The notes: generated by a model not told the origin, from the letters alone. A stretch of DNA of 34,594 nt from Microcaldota archaeon (GCA_018813505.1 JAHJBM010000006.1:1-34594); one strand, 5' to 3'. Numbered from the stretch's first letter, positions 23,468 to 31,824 are shown. Numbers and translations: made by a program.

Positions 23468-23974
23468 TTATTTCTTTTTTGTTCGTGCATCATCTACAAT
23501 AGCAAGCCATGAATCACCTATCTTCATGAAATAATTCCCAAATGTCTTGCTCAGTGAAATTGTCATTGGTCTGTATTTTCGTTTGCTTTCCATTGCCACT
23601 ATTGTTTCCCGTTCAACTTTTACTAAACCTACTCTCTTGAGCCTAGGCATAACTCTATTATAAAACGTGGCTTTAGATATCCCGTTTTCATTTATGTATT
23701 TTGCCGTTTCTTCCCCGCTTAATTTTGTTTTCTCGGTCAGCAGTTTCAGGAAACCGAGTGCTGTTTCATAGTATTTGGGTTGGTATTTCTTTGAAAATAC
23801 AAAATTAGTTACTTCATCAATATGCCAGAGGTTTCTTGTCGGGTTCTCATCATTGTCCTGGAAGTTACGGAGTTCTTCGCTGTCATGTCTTGGTAGATAT
23901 ATTGATTCAGAGGACGGTACTCCGCGTGAGGTTATTTTTTTTATGTGTACATTTTCCTGCGGTTGCTCTTCCAT
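23468..23974 (-). CDS. winged-helix DNA-binding protein
   Basis: A 168-residue protein whose middle and C-terminal part (about 68-140) reads as a winged helix: a helix with TKLSGEETAKYINEN, the recognition segment ISKATFYNRVMPRLKRVGLV, then a basic wing (ERETIVAMESKRKYR). It probably regulates transcription; the target is unknown. A TATA-like TTTATATTT lies about 25-30 bases before the ATG, which indicates a leaderless transcript. It converges on the coiled-coil gene (18 bases between stops). Confidence 0.78.
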   Translation of the reverse strand: MEEQPQENVHIKKITSRGVPSSESIYLPRHDSEELRNFQDNDENPTRNLWHIDEVTNFVFSKKYQPKYYETALGFLKLLTEKTKLSGEETAKYINENGISKATFYNRVMPRLKRVGLVKVERETIVAMESKRKYRPMTISLSKTFGNYFMKIGDSWLAIVDDARTKKK

Positions 23975-24040
23975 GATACTAAAAGCCAGAGAAAAAATAT
24001 AAATTGGACTGTGAAATAGAAAATTACAAAATGTTTATTA

Positions 24041-24240
24041 TCAGCCGAATATAGAACCCAAACCAGATTCAGCCTGTTCTTCCTCTTCTTTTATTTTTGC
24101 CACTATTCGCGCTTCCACTTCCTTAGCTGTTGGTTTTGCAATCTCTTTTTCAGGGACTTCTGCGATTACCGTATATCATCAGATGGTTTTGTAAATATCT
24201 CGACAACCTACTCATATGTACTTTGAGCATCACAGAAAAT
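24041..24240 (-). pseudogene. degraded copy of the 102-residue gene
   Basis: Read on the minus strand, the frame before the 107-bp repeat gives TYE-stop-VVEIFTKPSDDIR, then after a frameshift VIAEVPEK, then EIAKPTAKEV to the shared C-terminus. This lines up with HTYVYISASDDFV, KKADDLLK and EIAKPTAKEV of the intact gene at 25944. There is a nonsense codon, a frameshift and no start, so it cannot make the full protein. The upstream part is strongly diverged while the last 107 bases are identical, so the 3' end must have been copied or exchanged recently. It begins right after the J-domain gene's stop. Confidence 0.7.
24043..24149. repeat. 107-bp direct repeat, copy 1
   Basis: Identical base for base to 25946-26052, offset 1903 bp. 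It covers the 3' end of the degraded gene copy, codons for EIAKPTAKEVEARIV to the GLGSIFG end. Bases outside it differ on both sides. Confidence 0.95.
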
Positions 24241-24243
24241 CTG

Positions 24244-25860
24244 CTATAAAGTTCTAATCGCCATTCTATTTTGTCCTGTTCTAGATCCCAATATTTCTCT
24301 AGTTCTTTTTCTAACATCATCAAATTTACTCTTCATCTCGGTATCAAGTGTGTCCATTCCAGTTCCTTTTCTTGAAAATAAGACTTTCATCCTAAAAGTG
24401 AAACCCACGTCTCTTAGAACCTCTGGTTGTTTTCTTTGTTCTGTTTCCATCCATTGGTGGCACCACGTCTTAAAAGCTACTGGTTCTCCATCCTGAGTGA
24501 ACAGTCCTTTGAAACCAAATTGCGCAATCCACACACCAAACTCAAGTTGTGGTTTCCATTTACCATATGAATCTGGGTTGAATTTTTTCAAACGCTTTAG
24601 TTTACAATGTCTTCTAAGACGATCAACAATTGGGGTTCTGAGTTCTGCTTCTAATAATTCAGTTAATATCTTTACTGCGAAATAATCTGCGGTGTCTTTA
24701 GTACTGTGTTTTAGATCAGAAATCACTGACAATGGAACTCCTAGGCCTTTTCCATCCAAGATTTGATCAATATATTTTATACCATAATACGATCGTGCTT
24801 CATCATGAAGTAAGTTATGCGTTGCAATCGTATGATACTTTACCTCTTCTGGACTCGAAAAATTAAAACCAAAATCCGAACAACCGTTTGCATCTATCTT
24901 TAATTCTTTATCCAATGCATCTGAAATAACTTCTTTTGCATATTCTACTAACTCCTTTGGATATACTGCTTGCTGGGTAAGCCCACTATATTTACCTTCC
25001 AACATTTTCATTATGTCTTCGTAAAATTCTCCTTCAGCATACCAATCAACAAGAATTTTTCCCAATTTAATTCTCGAATTCTTCGGATATTTACCCAATA
25101 ATGCATCACAGCCAATATTCTCTATAATCTCAAGAAGTTTTCTATCCTCACCATTCTTTAAAAGATCAGTGTTGATCAATGGTTCTGCAAGTTTTTCTGT
25201 TGCCAGTTCTCTAAATTCTGCCGGTGCACCAAACATTCTTGCTATGTCGTCTAAAAAATCATTGTTCTGCGTTTCTGAAATAAAATCTCTGACTGCTGAG
25301 GCAGCAGCATTCTGAACTGTCAATGTATATAGGTTTACCATATCGGGATTGATTCCATCATGAAAGATTGGTGTTGTTGAAGCAATTTTTATCAAATTCC
25401 AATAATTACCTGTTTTAGCATAATAATTAACAAGACCCATTCCAGCCTGAGTTCTTAGTTCTTCAGGTAGTCTGACATCTTTTGCTATCACTCCTAATCT
25501 GCCGAGATTCTCTGCTTCTGATTCCCTAATTTTTCTAATTAACTCAGCAATTCGGACAGCCATACGTGATCTTTTACTTGATTCATATCCACCAACGTCA
25601 TTGAATGGAGCACTAGTTTGTCGAGACCAAGCATCTGGGTTTTCGGTTCCAAATTTATCATATAAGTATCTTTTTTCAGGGTCACTAAGTACCGCAAAGG
25701 CATGATTTAGTTTTTTAATCCTACCTGTGGCTGTTTCATCGTTGGGATTCCTATCTGGGTGATCTTTAAAAACTCTGATTTTATACGTTCTCCTAATATC
25801 AGCTTCAGTAGCTTTTCTATCAACACCCAAAATTTGGTAATAATCAGGGGTTTTTGCCAT
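24244..25860 (-). CDS. J-domain protein of unknown role between direct repeats
   Basis: A 538-residue protein. Residues 5 to about 75 are a complete J domain with the HPD motif (H34-P35-D36) and the helix III/IV segment AFAVLSDPEKRYLYDKFG; J domains stimulate the ATPase of Hsp70. The other 460 residues are mostly helical and resemble no DnaJ part: there are no Gly/Phe region, zinc fingers or DnaJ substrate-binding domains. A large helical body suggests a special adaptor. CATTTAAAAAG lies about 25-30 bases before the ATG, so the transcript is leaderless. It is the only intact gene between the two 107-bp repeats, which suggests it arrived or was duplicated as a unit. No Hsp70 gene is in the window. 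Confidence 0.87.
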   Translation of the reverse strand: MAKTPDYYQILGVDRKATEADIRRTYKIRVFKDHPDRNPNDETATGRIKKLNHAFAVLSDPEKRYLYDKFGTENPDAWSRQTSAPFNDVGGYESSKRSRMAVRIAELIRKIRESEAENLGRLGVIAKDVRLPEELRTQAGMGLVNYYAKTGNYWNLIKIASTTPIFHDGINPDMVNLYTLTVQNAAASAVRDFISETQNNDFLDDIARMFGAPAEFRELATEKLAEPLINTDLLKNGEDRKLLEIIENIGCDALLGKYPKNSRIKLGKILVDWYAEGEFYEDIMKMLEGKYSGLTQQAVYPKELVEYAKEVISDALDKELKIDANGCSDFGFNFSSPEEVKYHTIATHNLLHDEARSYYGIKYIDQILDGKGLGVPLSVISDLKHSTKDTADYFAVKILTELLEAELRTPIVDRLRRHCKLKRLKKFNPDSYGKWKPQLEFGVWIAQFGFKGLFTQDGEPVAFKTWCHQWMETEQRKQPEVLRDVGFTFRMKVLFSRKGTGMDTLDTEMKSKFDDVRKRTREILGSRTGQNRMAIRTL

Positions 25861-25943
25861 ATCTTATATATACTCAAAAGTCTTTTTAAATGTTTCTAAA
25901 AGAGGGAAAATATGTATCTTGTAAAATATCTATGGGTTGCTAC

Positions 25944-26252
25944 CTAGCCGAATATAGAACCCAAACCAGATTCAGCCTGTTCTTCCTCTTCTTTTATTTT
26001 TGCCACTATTCGCGCTTCCACTTCCTTAGCTGTTGGTTTTGCAATCTCTTTTAGGAGATCATCTGCCTTTTTTACAAAATCATCAGAAGCAGATATGTAG
26101 ACATATGTATGGTTTTTGTCCTCTTCAAGTACTGCCCCTTCCTTAATCTTATATCCTGCCCTGGCAAAACTATCATTGTTATACGGATCTGTTTCAAGTA
26201 TCTTCATAAGTTCTGCTTTTTTTGAGTTTTCGCATTCGTATACACGATACAT
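25944..26252 (-). CDS. small acidic protein of unknown function
   Basis: A 102-residue soluble protein with an N-terminal alpha/beta part (YRVYECENSKKAELMKIL, KNHTYVYISA) and a charged helical tail ending in GLGSIFG. I do not recognise the family. It follows the membrane-protein gene without a gap, with GGAGGAGGAA before its ATG as ribosome site. Its last 107 bases are one copy of the direct repeat, and a broken paralogue lies beyond the J-domain gene. The conserved tail and intact frame suggest that it is functional. Confidence 0.75.
   Translation of the reverse strand: MYRVYECENSKKAELMKILETDPYNNDSFARAGYKIKEGAVLEEDKNHTYVYISASDDFVKKADDLLKEIAKPTAKEVEARIVAKIKEEEEQAESGLGSIFG
25946..26052. repeat. 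107-bp direct repeat, copy 2
   Basis: Identical to 24043-24149. Here it forms the 3' end of the intact 102-residue gene, stopping just inside the stop codon (TAG here, TGA at the other copy). Confidence 0.95.
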
Positions 26253-27002
26253 CTATTCCTCCTCCTCATCTTTATACTCATCTACCTTTCCGCTTCCTTT
26301 CATCATAAGTATCATTGCTGACTGGACGACCGGATACGCAAAGAAGAATGTAACTATCTGAATAAATGGTATTGAATTCAATATCCAGACAAAAGCAAAT
26401 ATACCATATAGTATCATAAAGTATATATTCTTTGTTTTGATGAGGCCAAATCCTTTTTTCAACGAATCGAACATACCTGTTTCAAATGCGCCTGCAAATA
26501 CGATGGCTGGTGCAAACATCAGTCTTGTCAGAAAGAACATCAAAAGTGTATATACTCCGAGGAGTATGTCGAGGTAGGGGATTCCACTCAATACAAAGAA
26601 ATATATGGCTGCGAGTGGTGCTACGAGAAGTACGAACAATATGTCTCTTATGAGGGATATGCCGAACATTTCTGGTGCGCGGTACATTGCATATGAGAAA
26701 AACTTTGTCAGGCTTGTCTTATTTTTCGTAAGTGCGTTATTATATGCCATAAGAAGAGCGCCTTCAAGGCCTTTTGAAAGGAACAGAAATATGAAAATTA
26801 CAAGTCCGCCTATCACTATTGTGGGTATTGATTCAAGACTAAATGGTTGCCCAAGTAGTGCAAGTGCCATGAAATACAATAAAAAAATTCCAGCAGCGGC
26901 AAAAAGACATAATATAAATGATATAATATAAAGCAACGATCCCCACACAAAAAGGAATGGCTTTCCAGCGTATATCCTGAAAGCTTTAGATAATTCTTCC
27001 AT
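26253..27002 (-). CDS. multi-spanning membrane protein
   Basis: A 249-residue integral membrane protein with about six hydrophobic segments separated by short loops and a Glu-rich cytoplasmic end (DEYKDEEEE). I know no enzymatic motif in it; it resembles uncharacterised archaeal membrane proteins. ATG 27002 is chosen because GGTGAG lies 7 bases upstream and a TATA-like TGTATAATT about 35 bases upstream. In-frame ATGs at 27050 and 27107 would place the start inside strong hairpins without ribosome sites. It is the first gene of a unit with the 102-residue gene. Confidence 0.8.
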   Translation of the reverse strand: MEELSKAFRIYAGKPFLFVWGSLLYIISFILCLFAAAGIFLLYFMALALLGQPFSLESIPTIVIGGLVIFIFLFLSKGLEGALLMAYNNALTKNKTSLTKFFSYAMYRAPEMFGISLIRDILFVLLVAPLAAIYFFVLSGIPYLDILLGVYTLLMFFLTRLMFAPAIVFAGAFETGMFDSLKKGFGLIKTKNIYFMILYGIFAFVWILNSIPFIQIVTFFFAYPVVQSAMILMMKGSGKVDEYKDEEEE

Positions 27003-27049
27003 CAATGTTCTCACCTTTTTTGTACCATAATTATACAATGATTTGCTCA

Positions 27050-27255
27050 TTCGACCACCGTCGCTTAAAAGCGACGGTATCAAGGTCGAAGAGCAAAACT
27101 TTTGCAATTCGGTGCTTCATCTCCACGCTAAAGGCGTGGAGTATCCGCACCGAATTTCAAATGAATTTTTGAAATCTTTGCAGATTTCAATCTGTTTTTG
27201 TATTGCAAATTCTATTCGAATTTCCAAACAGAACACATTTTTGCAAAAATGTTCT
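27050..27255. repeat. chain of hairpins in a divergent spacer
   Basis: The 313-base spacer 27003-27315 holds no gene but a row of inverted repeats. TTCGACC (27050-27056)/GGTCGAA (27084-27090) encloses CCGTCGCTT/AAGCGACGG (27058-27077). GCAAAA/TTTTGC is at 27093-27105. AATTCGGTGC (27106-27115)/GCACCGAATT (27147-27156) encloses CTCCACGC/GCGTGGAG. TTTCAAA/TTTGAAA is at 27155-27174 and GAAATCT/AGATTTC at 27171-27188. CATTTTT/AAAAATG is at 27236-27251. I could not fold a tRNA from it. Confidence 0.75.
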
Positions 27256-27315
27256 TGATAACCCTACCAAAGTAAACTATTTAAATTCCATACATCCTGT
27301 TTACCATTGGTTATT

Positions 27316-28788
27316 ATGAAACTTCAAATTCCCTGTTGTATGAGTACGCAGCATCCGGATAACATAACTACTCCTTTTTTTTCAGATTCTGAACTTCTTG
27401 CAGGTGAAGCCGAGGTCAAGGAAGCTTTTTTTGTATTTTCACAGCTTGGTTGCTATGAACAAATGTGGGACAGCGAAGGAAAGGAAGTTGACAATCACAT
27501 AGTTGAGAAATTACTTTCACGCTATGGGGATTTTTTTATCAAAAAACCTCTTGGCAAAGATTTTAGATTAACCTACCGTGTTCCAAACCCCTCTGTTGAA
27601 AAGGAACAAGGTAAGATTCTGCTTGAAACATTGCACAGTATCCCGCGTGCTTTTGATGTAGTAAAAACTGCTGGGTTGGATATCCCTCCAATATTCGAGG
27701 TAATAATTCCAATGACTACATCTCACCTAGAACTACTCAGGGTAAAAAATTATTACGAAAAGATCATTATCGGTCAATGCAATACTCCACTTGGCTCTGA
27801 AAAAATCAAAGTAAAAGAATGGGTTGGTGACTTCCAGCCAGAATCAATCAACATTATTCCATTGTTCGAGGATATGCAATCGCTTATTAATTGCGATTCC
27901 ATTGTTTCCAAATATCTTCATGGTCAGAAAGGAGTTGAATACCAACGCGTTTTTCTGGCAAGAAGCGATCCAGCGCTTAATTATGGTTCTGCAAGCGCTG
28001 TTCTTCTATCAAAAATTGCCCTTCAAAAACTCCAAAATCTGCAGGATGTAAAAGGCATCCAAATACTTCCAATAATGGGTGTTGGTGGTGCACCAATGCG
28101 CGGTAATTTCACGCCAAACAATGTAAACAATTGTGGTGAGGAATATCCTAGTGTACAGACGTTTACTATCCAATCATCATTCAAATACGATCATCCGTTT
28201 AGAGATGTGGCCAATGCGGTTGATATGTTGAATCATAGGCGAAGAAGACCTGCTCTTCAAATAGATGAAAAAAGGGCCGTCAAGTTGATTGAAAAAATGA
28301 AAACAGTTTACCATCGCCAGATCAAGGATATGGCTGACCTAGTGAATGGCATCTCAATGTTTATTCCAAAAAGAAGGGCACGAAAATTGCATATCGGTCT
28401 TTTTGGTTATTCGCGCTCGCTAAAGGGAATAAGTTTGCCAAGGGCGATAGGATTCTGCGCATCATTCTATTCTATAGGCATACCTCCAGAGCTGCTGAGC
28501 CTTTCAGGGCTTAATGAAAAGGAATTCGATGAACTTCACGAACTTTATGTAAAAGTTGATGATGATCTGCGTGATGCTGCAAAATTCCTTAACAAGACAA
28601 ATCTTGGTAGGATGCCAAAATCTGTGAAAGATGGGGTTTTGGAAGTGCTTGACCGGATAGATGCGGATCCTGATCCAGAATATTGCGATATCACCACAAG
28701 GATATACGATAATTTCAAGGCAATGAGAACTGCCGGTATGACTACAGATATAAAAGAAGCTGCCTGGAAGCGCGGATTCCTTGGATAA
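27316..28788 (+). CDS. ppcA: phosphoenolpyruvate carboxylase, archaeal type
   Basis: PpcA carboxylates PEP with bicarbonate to oxaloacetate, refilling C4 intermediates. The 490-residue protein is the short archaeal type (PEPCase_2), unrelated in length to the 900-residue bacterial enzyme. Family features are the N-terminal MSTQHPDN, CNTPLGSEKIK, LARSDPALNYG, GVGGAPMRGNF and the C-terminal RTAGMTTD region. ATG 27316 gives the standard start; a TTG at 27307 is less likely. It stands behind the hairpin-rich spacer, and a T-run follows the stop. Confidence 0.95.
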   Translation: MKLQIPCCMSTQHPDNITTPFFSDSELLAGEAEVKEAFFVFSQLGCYEQMWDSEGKEVDNHIVEKLLSRYGDFFIKKPLGKDFRLTYRVPNPSVEKEQGKILLETLHSIPRAFDVVKTAGLDIPPIFEVIIPMTTSHLELLRVKNYYEKIIIGQCNTPLGSEKIKVKEWVGDFQPESINIIPLFEDMQSLINCDSIVSKYLHGQKGVEYQRVFLARSDPALNYGSASAVLLSKIALQKLQNLQDVKGIQILPIMGVGGAPMRGNFTPNNVNNCGEEYPSVQTFTIQSSFKYDHPFRDVANAVDMLNHRRRRPALQIDEKRAVKLIEKMKTVYHRQIKDMADLVNGISMFIPKRRARKLHIGLFGYSRSLKGISLPRAIGFCASFYSIGIPPELLSLSGLNEKEFDELHELYVKVDDDLRDAAKFLNKTNLGRMPKSVKDGVLEVLDRIDADPDPEYCDITTRIYDNFKAMRTAGMTTDIKEAAWKRGFLG

Positions 28789-28801
28789 CTCCTTTTTTAT
28801 A
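28789..28801 (+). terminator. T-rich stretch after ppcA
   Basis: CTCCTTTTTTAT directly follows the stop codon, in keeping with archaeal oligo-T termination. No hairpin is needed or seen. Confidence 0.35.
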
Positions 28802-28861
28802 CCTATCTTTCCAGTTATACTGTTGTACCAGGTGATCTGTTAAATGCCTGGGGGTGTTATT

Positions 28862-29518
28862 ATGAATTATATAGATCTTGTTAAAGTATTCAAACCAAAA
28901 GAAATCGAATCCTATTTCACAGAAATGGTTAAAGAGGCAAAATGGAGTTCTGTACTGGTCAATTACTGCATTGCACTTGCAATTGGTCTGGTCGGAACTG
29001 TAATATCTCTAGTCATACAGGCAATTCAGGTTTCACTTTCTGGTAATTTTAATATTGTATCATCTGTAATGGTTCTAGTTTCAGATATCGCAATGTCATT
29101 TGTCGGATTTTTTATCTTTGGTTTTATGCTTCATCTCATTGCCAAGGCATTCGGAGGAAAAGGTGAGGCGCGGGGTCTTTTATTCCTTATGAGCCTTGTA
29201 AATCTGGTGTGCTCACCCGTGTTGTTAATAATAAGGCTTCTTTCTCTCATTACATGTGTTGGTTGTCTATTGCTTCCAGTTTCACTCATATTTGGAATTT
29301 ATATCCTATATCTTTATTACAAAGCAGTGAAAATTTCTCATCAGCTTGAGAAAGACAAAGCAATCATGGCCGTAATTGCGTGGGTTGTCATTATGATTAT
29401 AATAATGGTGATTATCGTAGTTGTACTCTTTGGATTGAGTATAATAACCAGCTTCCTTACAACGGGGGGTGGATTAGGAAATCAGATTCCTGCATTAACA
29501 GATTCTGGTTTATTCTAA
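28862..29518 (+). CDS. Yip1-like multi-spanning membrane protein
   Basis: A 218-residue membrane protein: a short soluble N-terminus (NYIDLVKVFKPKEIESYF) and about five hydrophobic segments, in the order seen in the Yip1 domain family of archaea and bacteria. Its function is unknown; eukaryotic relatives act in vesicle traffic, but prokaryotic members are uncharacterised. ATG 28862 is preceded by GGGGTG at a spacing of 5 bases. An in-frame ATG at 28844, with GGTGAT upstream, would add 6 residues and cannot be excluded. Confidence 0.78.
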   Translation: MNYIDLVKVFKPKEIESYFTEMVKEAKWSSVLVNYCIALAIGLVGTVISLVIQAIQVSLSGNFNIVSSVMVLVSDIAMSFVGFFIFGFMLHLIAKAFGGKGEARGLLFLMSLVNLVCSPVLLIIRLLSLITCVGCLLLPVSLIFGIYILYLYYKAVKISHQLEKDKAIMAVIAWVVIMIIIMVIIVVVLFGLSIITSFLTTGGGLGNQIPALTDSGLF

Positions 29519-29533
29519 TTTCTTATTTTTTTC

Positions 29534-30169
29534 TTATCTTTTTTTTCTATTCGCGTGTCTTGCACATCTAACAACTAGCAATGGTATCCCCATAATAAGA
29601 ATTCCAATCGGACAAATCTTGTGCTCTATCTCTCCGTCTGTTTCGGGTTCTGTTACGTTTTGAGAATGGGGTAAAGTATCGTTTATCTGTGGTGTTACTG
29701 GCGTGGTTTGGTTTTGTGCTTCGGGTTCAGTATCCTGTGTTTCAGGTTCTTCCTCTTCTGTCTGTTGCGGGGGGGCTTCAAAGCATTTCTGGTATGTGAA
29801 TTCGGTTTCCCTGCTTTGGTATCCGTTGTGGTCAACCCTTAGTATGAACAATGCCCTAAGATAATCTATGTTGCCTATAACTGTCATCCTGCTTATCCCA
29901 TTCTGGTCACTTGTGCCAGTTGAAATAAGTTGATATCCGTAATCCGTATAAAACAAATATGTCTTTGAACCTACAAGTCTCTCTCCATCGTGCGTTGATG
30001 GCTCAACAATGAGTTCTCTTGTATCACAATCTATCGTTAGATTAACCTCCATAGTGTCAAGCAGGTCATCTCCGGTATCATGCATGGCAATATACGTTGG
30101 CCTTACCATAAATGCAACTGAAAGTGTGCACAAAACAAGTATCATCAGGATAGCAGACAAAGATTTCAT
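29534..30169 (-). CDS. membrane-anchored surface protein, second of a tandem pair
   Basis: A 211-residue protein with an N-terminal hydrophobic segment (about 4-22, signal or anchor), an extracytoplasmic beta-rich domain to about residue 130, a Pro/Glu/Thr/Gln-rich stalk (about 130-180) and a second hydrophobic segment (about 187-202) before a basic end. The domain has a Cys pair (IDCDTRE and YQKCFE) probably joined by a disulfide. N-x-T/S sequons in the stalk are possible glycosylation sites. The upstream neighbour has the same plan, so the pair arose by duplication. The function is unknown; an adhesin- or receptor-like role is a guess. Confidence 0.8.
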   Translation of the reverse strand: MKSLSAILMILVLCTLSVAFMVRPTYIAMHDTGDDLLDTMEVNLTIDCDTRELIVEPSTHDGERLVGSKTYLFYTDYGYQLISTGTSDQNGISRMTVIGNIDYLRALFILRVDHNGYQSRETEFTYQKCFEAPPQQTEEEEPETQDTEPEAQNQTTPVTPQINDTLPHSQNVTEPETDGEIEHKICPIGILIMGIPLLVVRCARHANRKKR

Positions 30170-30170
30170 A

Positions 30171-30842
30171 TCATTGTTTGCGCTGGTATAAATTAAAAAT
30201 TATAACACATGGCAACAGGAAAGCGAAAGGTATCATTGAAGCACATTGTGTTTGTTCGATTGGTGAAAATGGGAAATCCCAATTCACGAGCCCGTTAGAA
30301 TCGTTCGCTGTCGCGTTTGTATCTGTATTATTGCCGTATCCGGTAAGATTATTGTTTCCATTGGTTTGGCCATTAACTGGGGGCACGCTTTGGTTTTGAG
30401 TTCCTGGTTTTGTGTTTTGGTTTGGTGGCGGGGGAATCCAGCTTTGGTTTGTAAGACATCCGAGAATATCGAAATGTATCTCCTTATTCCGATATCCTTT
30501 TTTTTCTATCAGCAGGACAAACATGCCACGCATGTTGTTTATCTCACCGGGGAGTTTATGATAAACCATTCCGTCTTTGTCTGATTTCTCCTTTGAGATA
30601 AGTTGGCTTGTATAATCTATATACTGGAGATATGTCCAGGCGTTTTCTACTGGGGCAAATTCGTCGTCCAACACCTTCACCTGAACTACTGCATTATCAC
30701 AGTCAACAGTGATCACATAAAGAAGTTGTCCTAACCTTGAGTCACCGAGATCCTTTTGTTCATATACATGCGGTCCTATGACTACTGAATATGAAATGCA
30801 GGTTATTATCAGTAAAATAAGTAGAACACATCTATTGTTCAT
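30171..30842 (-). CDS. membrane-anchored surface protein, first of a tandem pair
   Basis: A 223-residue paralogue of the next gene: hydrophobic N-terminus (about 5-22), the same beta-rich domain with Cys residues (VDCDNAV and LGCLTN) and conserved spots (TYLQYIDYTSQLISKEKSDK against TYLFYTDYGYQLISTGTSDQ), then an Asn/Thr/Gly/Pro-rich stalk with many N-x-T/S sequons and a C-terminal membrane segment. ATG 30842 begins right after the rfcS stop, so rfcS and both surface genes form one unit. A longer frame to 30917 would overlap rfcS and lack a signal at its start. Confidence 0.8.
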   Translation of the reverse strand: MNNRCVLLILLIITCISYSVVIGPHVYEQKDLGDSRLGQLLYVITVDCDNAVVQVKVLDDEFAPVENAWTYLQYIDYTSQLISKEKSDKDGMVYHKLPGEINNMRGMFVLLIEKKGYRNKEIHFDILGCLTNQSWIPPPPNQNTKPGTQNQSVPPVNGQTNGNNNLTGYGNNTDTNATANDSNGLVNWDFPFSPIEQTQCASMIPFAFLLPCVIIFNLYQRKQ

Positions 30843-30846
30843 TATT

Positions 30847-31824
30847 TCATTCTTTTGTGCAGGCGAACTGAGCGAGCAGTGCCTCGAGCTGAATTCTTTC
30901 ATTCGCCCCCTGTACAAGTCTGAAATTGTATTCTCCTACCAATTCCATAAGTTTTATTCTTTGTTTTTCGGGAATCTCCATCTTTCCGACTTCCTTGTAA
31001 GTCTGCATTAGCACATCATCACCGCTAAGGCCGTAGGTTATTATCAATCTATCCAGTTTAGTTCTGGCTTCTTGGAATTTTCCCTGTAATGCAAAATCTA
31101 TCATTTCCTTTACTTCTTTTGGTGTTGCCCTGCTGCTTATTTTATGTACAAGTTCGGATGTTATGTGTTTTGAATGCATTGCACATCCCTGCAAAACATT
31201 CATTGCCTTGCGCATGTCGCCTTCTGAAACATAGAAGATTGTTTCATATATATTTTCATCTGCCTTGAGTTTTTCCTCTTTCACCACATGTTCGAGCGTC
31301 TTTTTCATCTCATGTTCGGTAAGTGGGATGAATCTGAAAACAGCACATCTGCTCTGTATTGGTTCGATTATTTTTGATGAATAATTTGCTGATATTACAA
31401 ATCTCGTGACAGATGAGTTTGATTCCATTGTTCTGCGCAATGCCTGTTGTGCATCATTTGTCAGCGCATCGCCTTCATCTAGGAATATCAGTTTGAATGG
31501 CACATCTCCAAGTGCTATCGAGCGTGCAAAATCCTTTATTCTTCCTCGTACTACATCTATTCCTCGTTCATCGCTAGCATTAAGGTCAAGGAAGTTGCCT
31601 CGTATGTTGTCACTATAAAGTTCCCGTGCGAGTGCAAGGCAGCTTGTTGTTTTCCCGACGCCTGGAGGTCCGGCAAAAAGCATGTTTGGCATGTTTCTTG
31701 ATTTCACGAATGCCTTGAGACTGGTAATTATGTCGTTCTGGCCTGCAACCTCATCAAGTTTCTTTGGCCTGTATTTTTCTGTCCATGGAAGTATGTCGTC
31801 GATTTTATTGTGCGTGCTGTTCAT
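30847..31824 (-). CDS. rfcS: replication factor C small subunit
   Basis: RfcS is part of the clamp loader that opens the PCNA ring and places it on DNA. The 325-residue AAA+ protein shows LPWTEKYRP (12-20), Walker A GPPGVGKT (52-59), Walker B FLDEGDAL with D116 and E117, and the SRC motif (158-160) that senses the neighbouring subunit's ATP. ATG 31824 gives the standard N-terminus and has GGTG 8 bases upstream; an ATG at 31905 would add 27 unrelated residues. The large subunit is not in this window. Confidence 0.96.
   Translation of the reverse strand: MNSTHNKIDDILPWTEKYRPKKLDEVAGQNDIITSLKAFVKSRNMPNMLFAGPPGVGKTTSCLALARELYSDNIRGNFLDLNASDERGIDVVRGRIKDFARSIALGDVPFKLIFLDEGDALTNDAQQALRRTMESNSSVTRFVISANYSSKIIEPIQSRCAVFRFIPLTEHEMKKTLEHVVKEEKLKADENIYETIFYVSEGDMRKAMNVLQGCAMHSKHITSELVHKISSRATPKEVKEMIDFALQGKFQEARTKLDRLIITYGLSGDDVLMQTYKEVGKMEIPEKQRIKLMELVGEYNFRLVQGANERIQLEALLAQFACTKE

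Noticed and set aside
24043..26052. Insertion sequence around the J-domain gene
   Set aside because: No transposase is present, and the flanking repeats are 107-bp direct copies of gene sequence, not terminal inverted repeats with short target duplications.
27003..27107. Longer N-terminus of the membrane protein from ATG 27050 or 27107
   Set aside because: It would code through perfect hairpins; GGTGAG and a TATA-like box support ATG 27002.
27106..27156. tRNA T-arm with an intron (GGTGC, then TTCA, later GCACC) in the ppcA spacer
   Set aside because: The loop lacks the conserved A58, the stem extends to 10 bp, and no acceptor or anticodon arms can be found around it.
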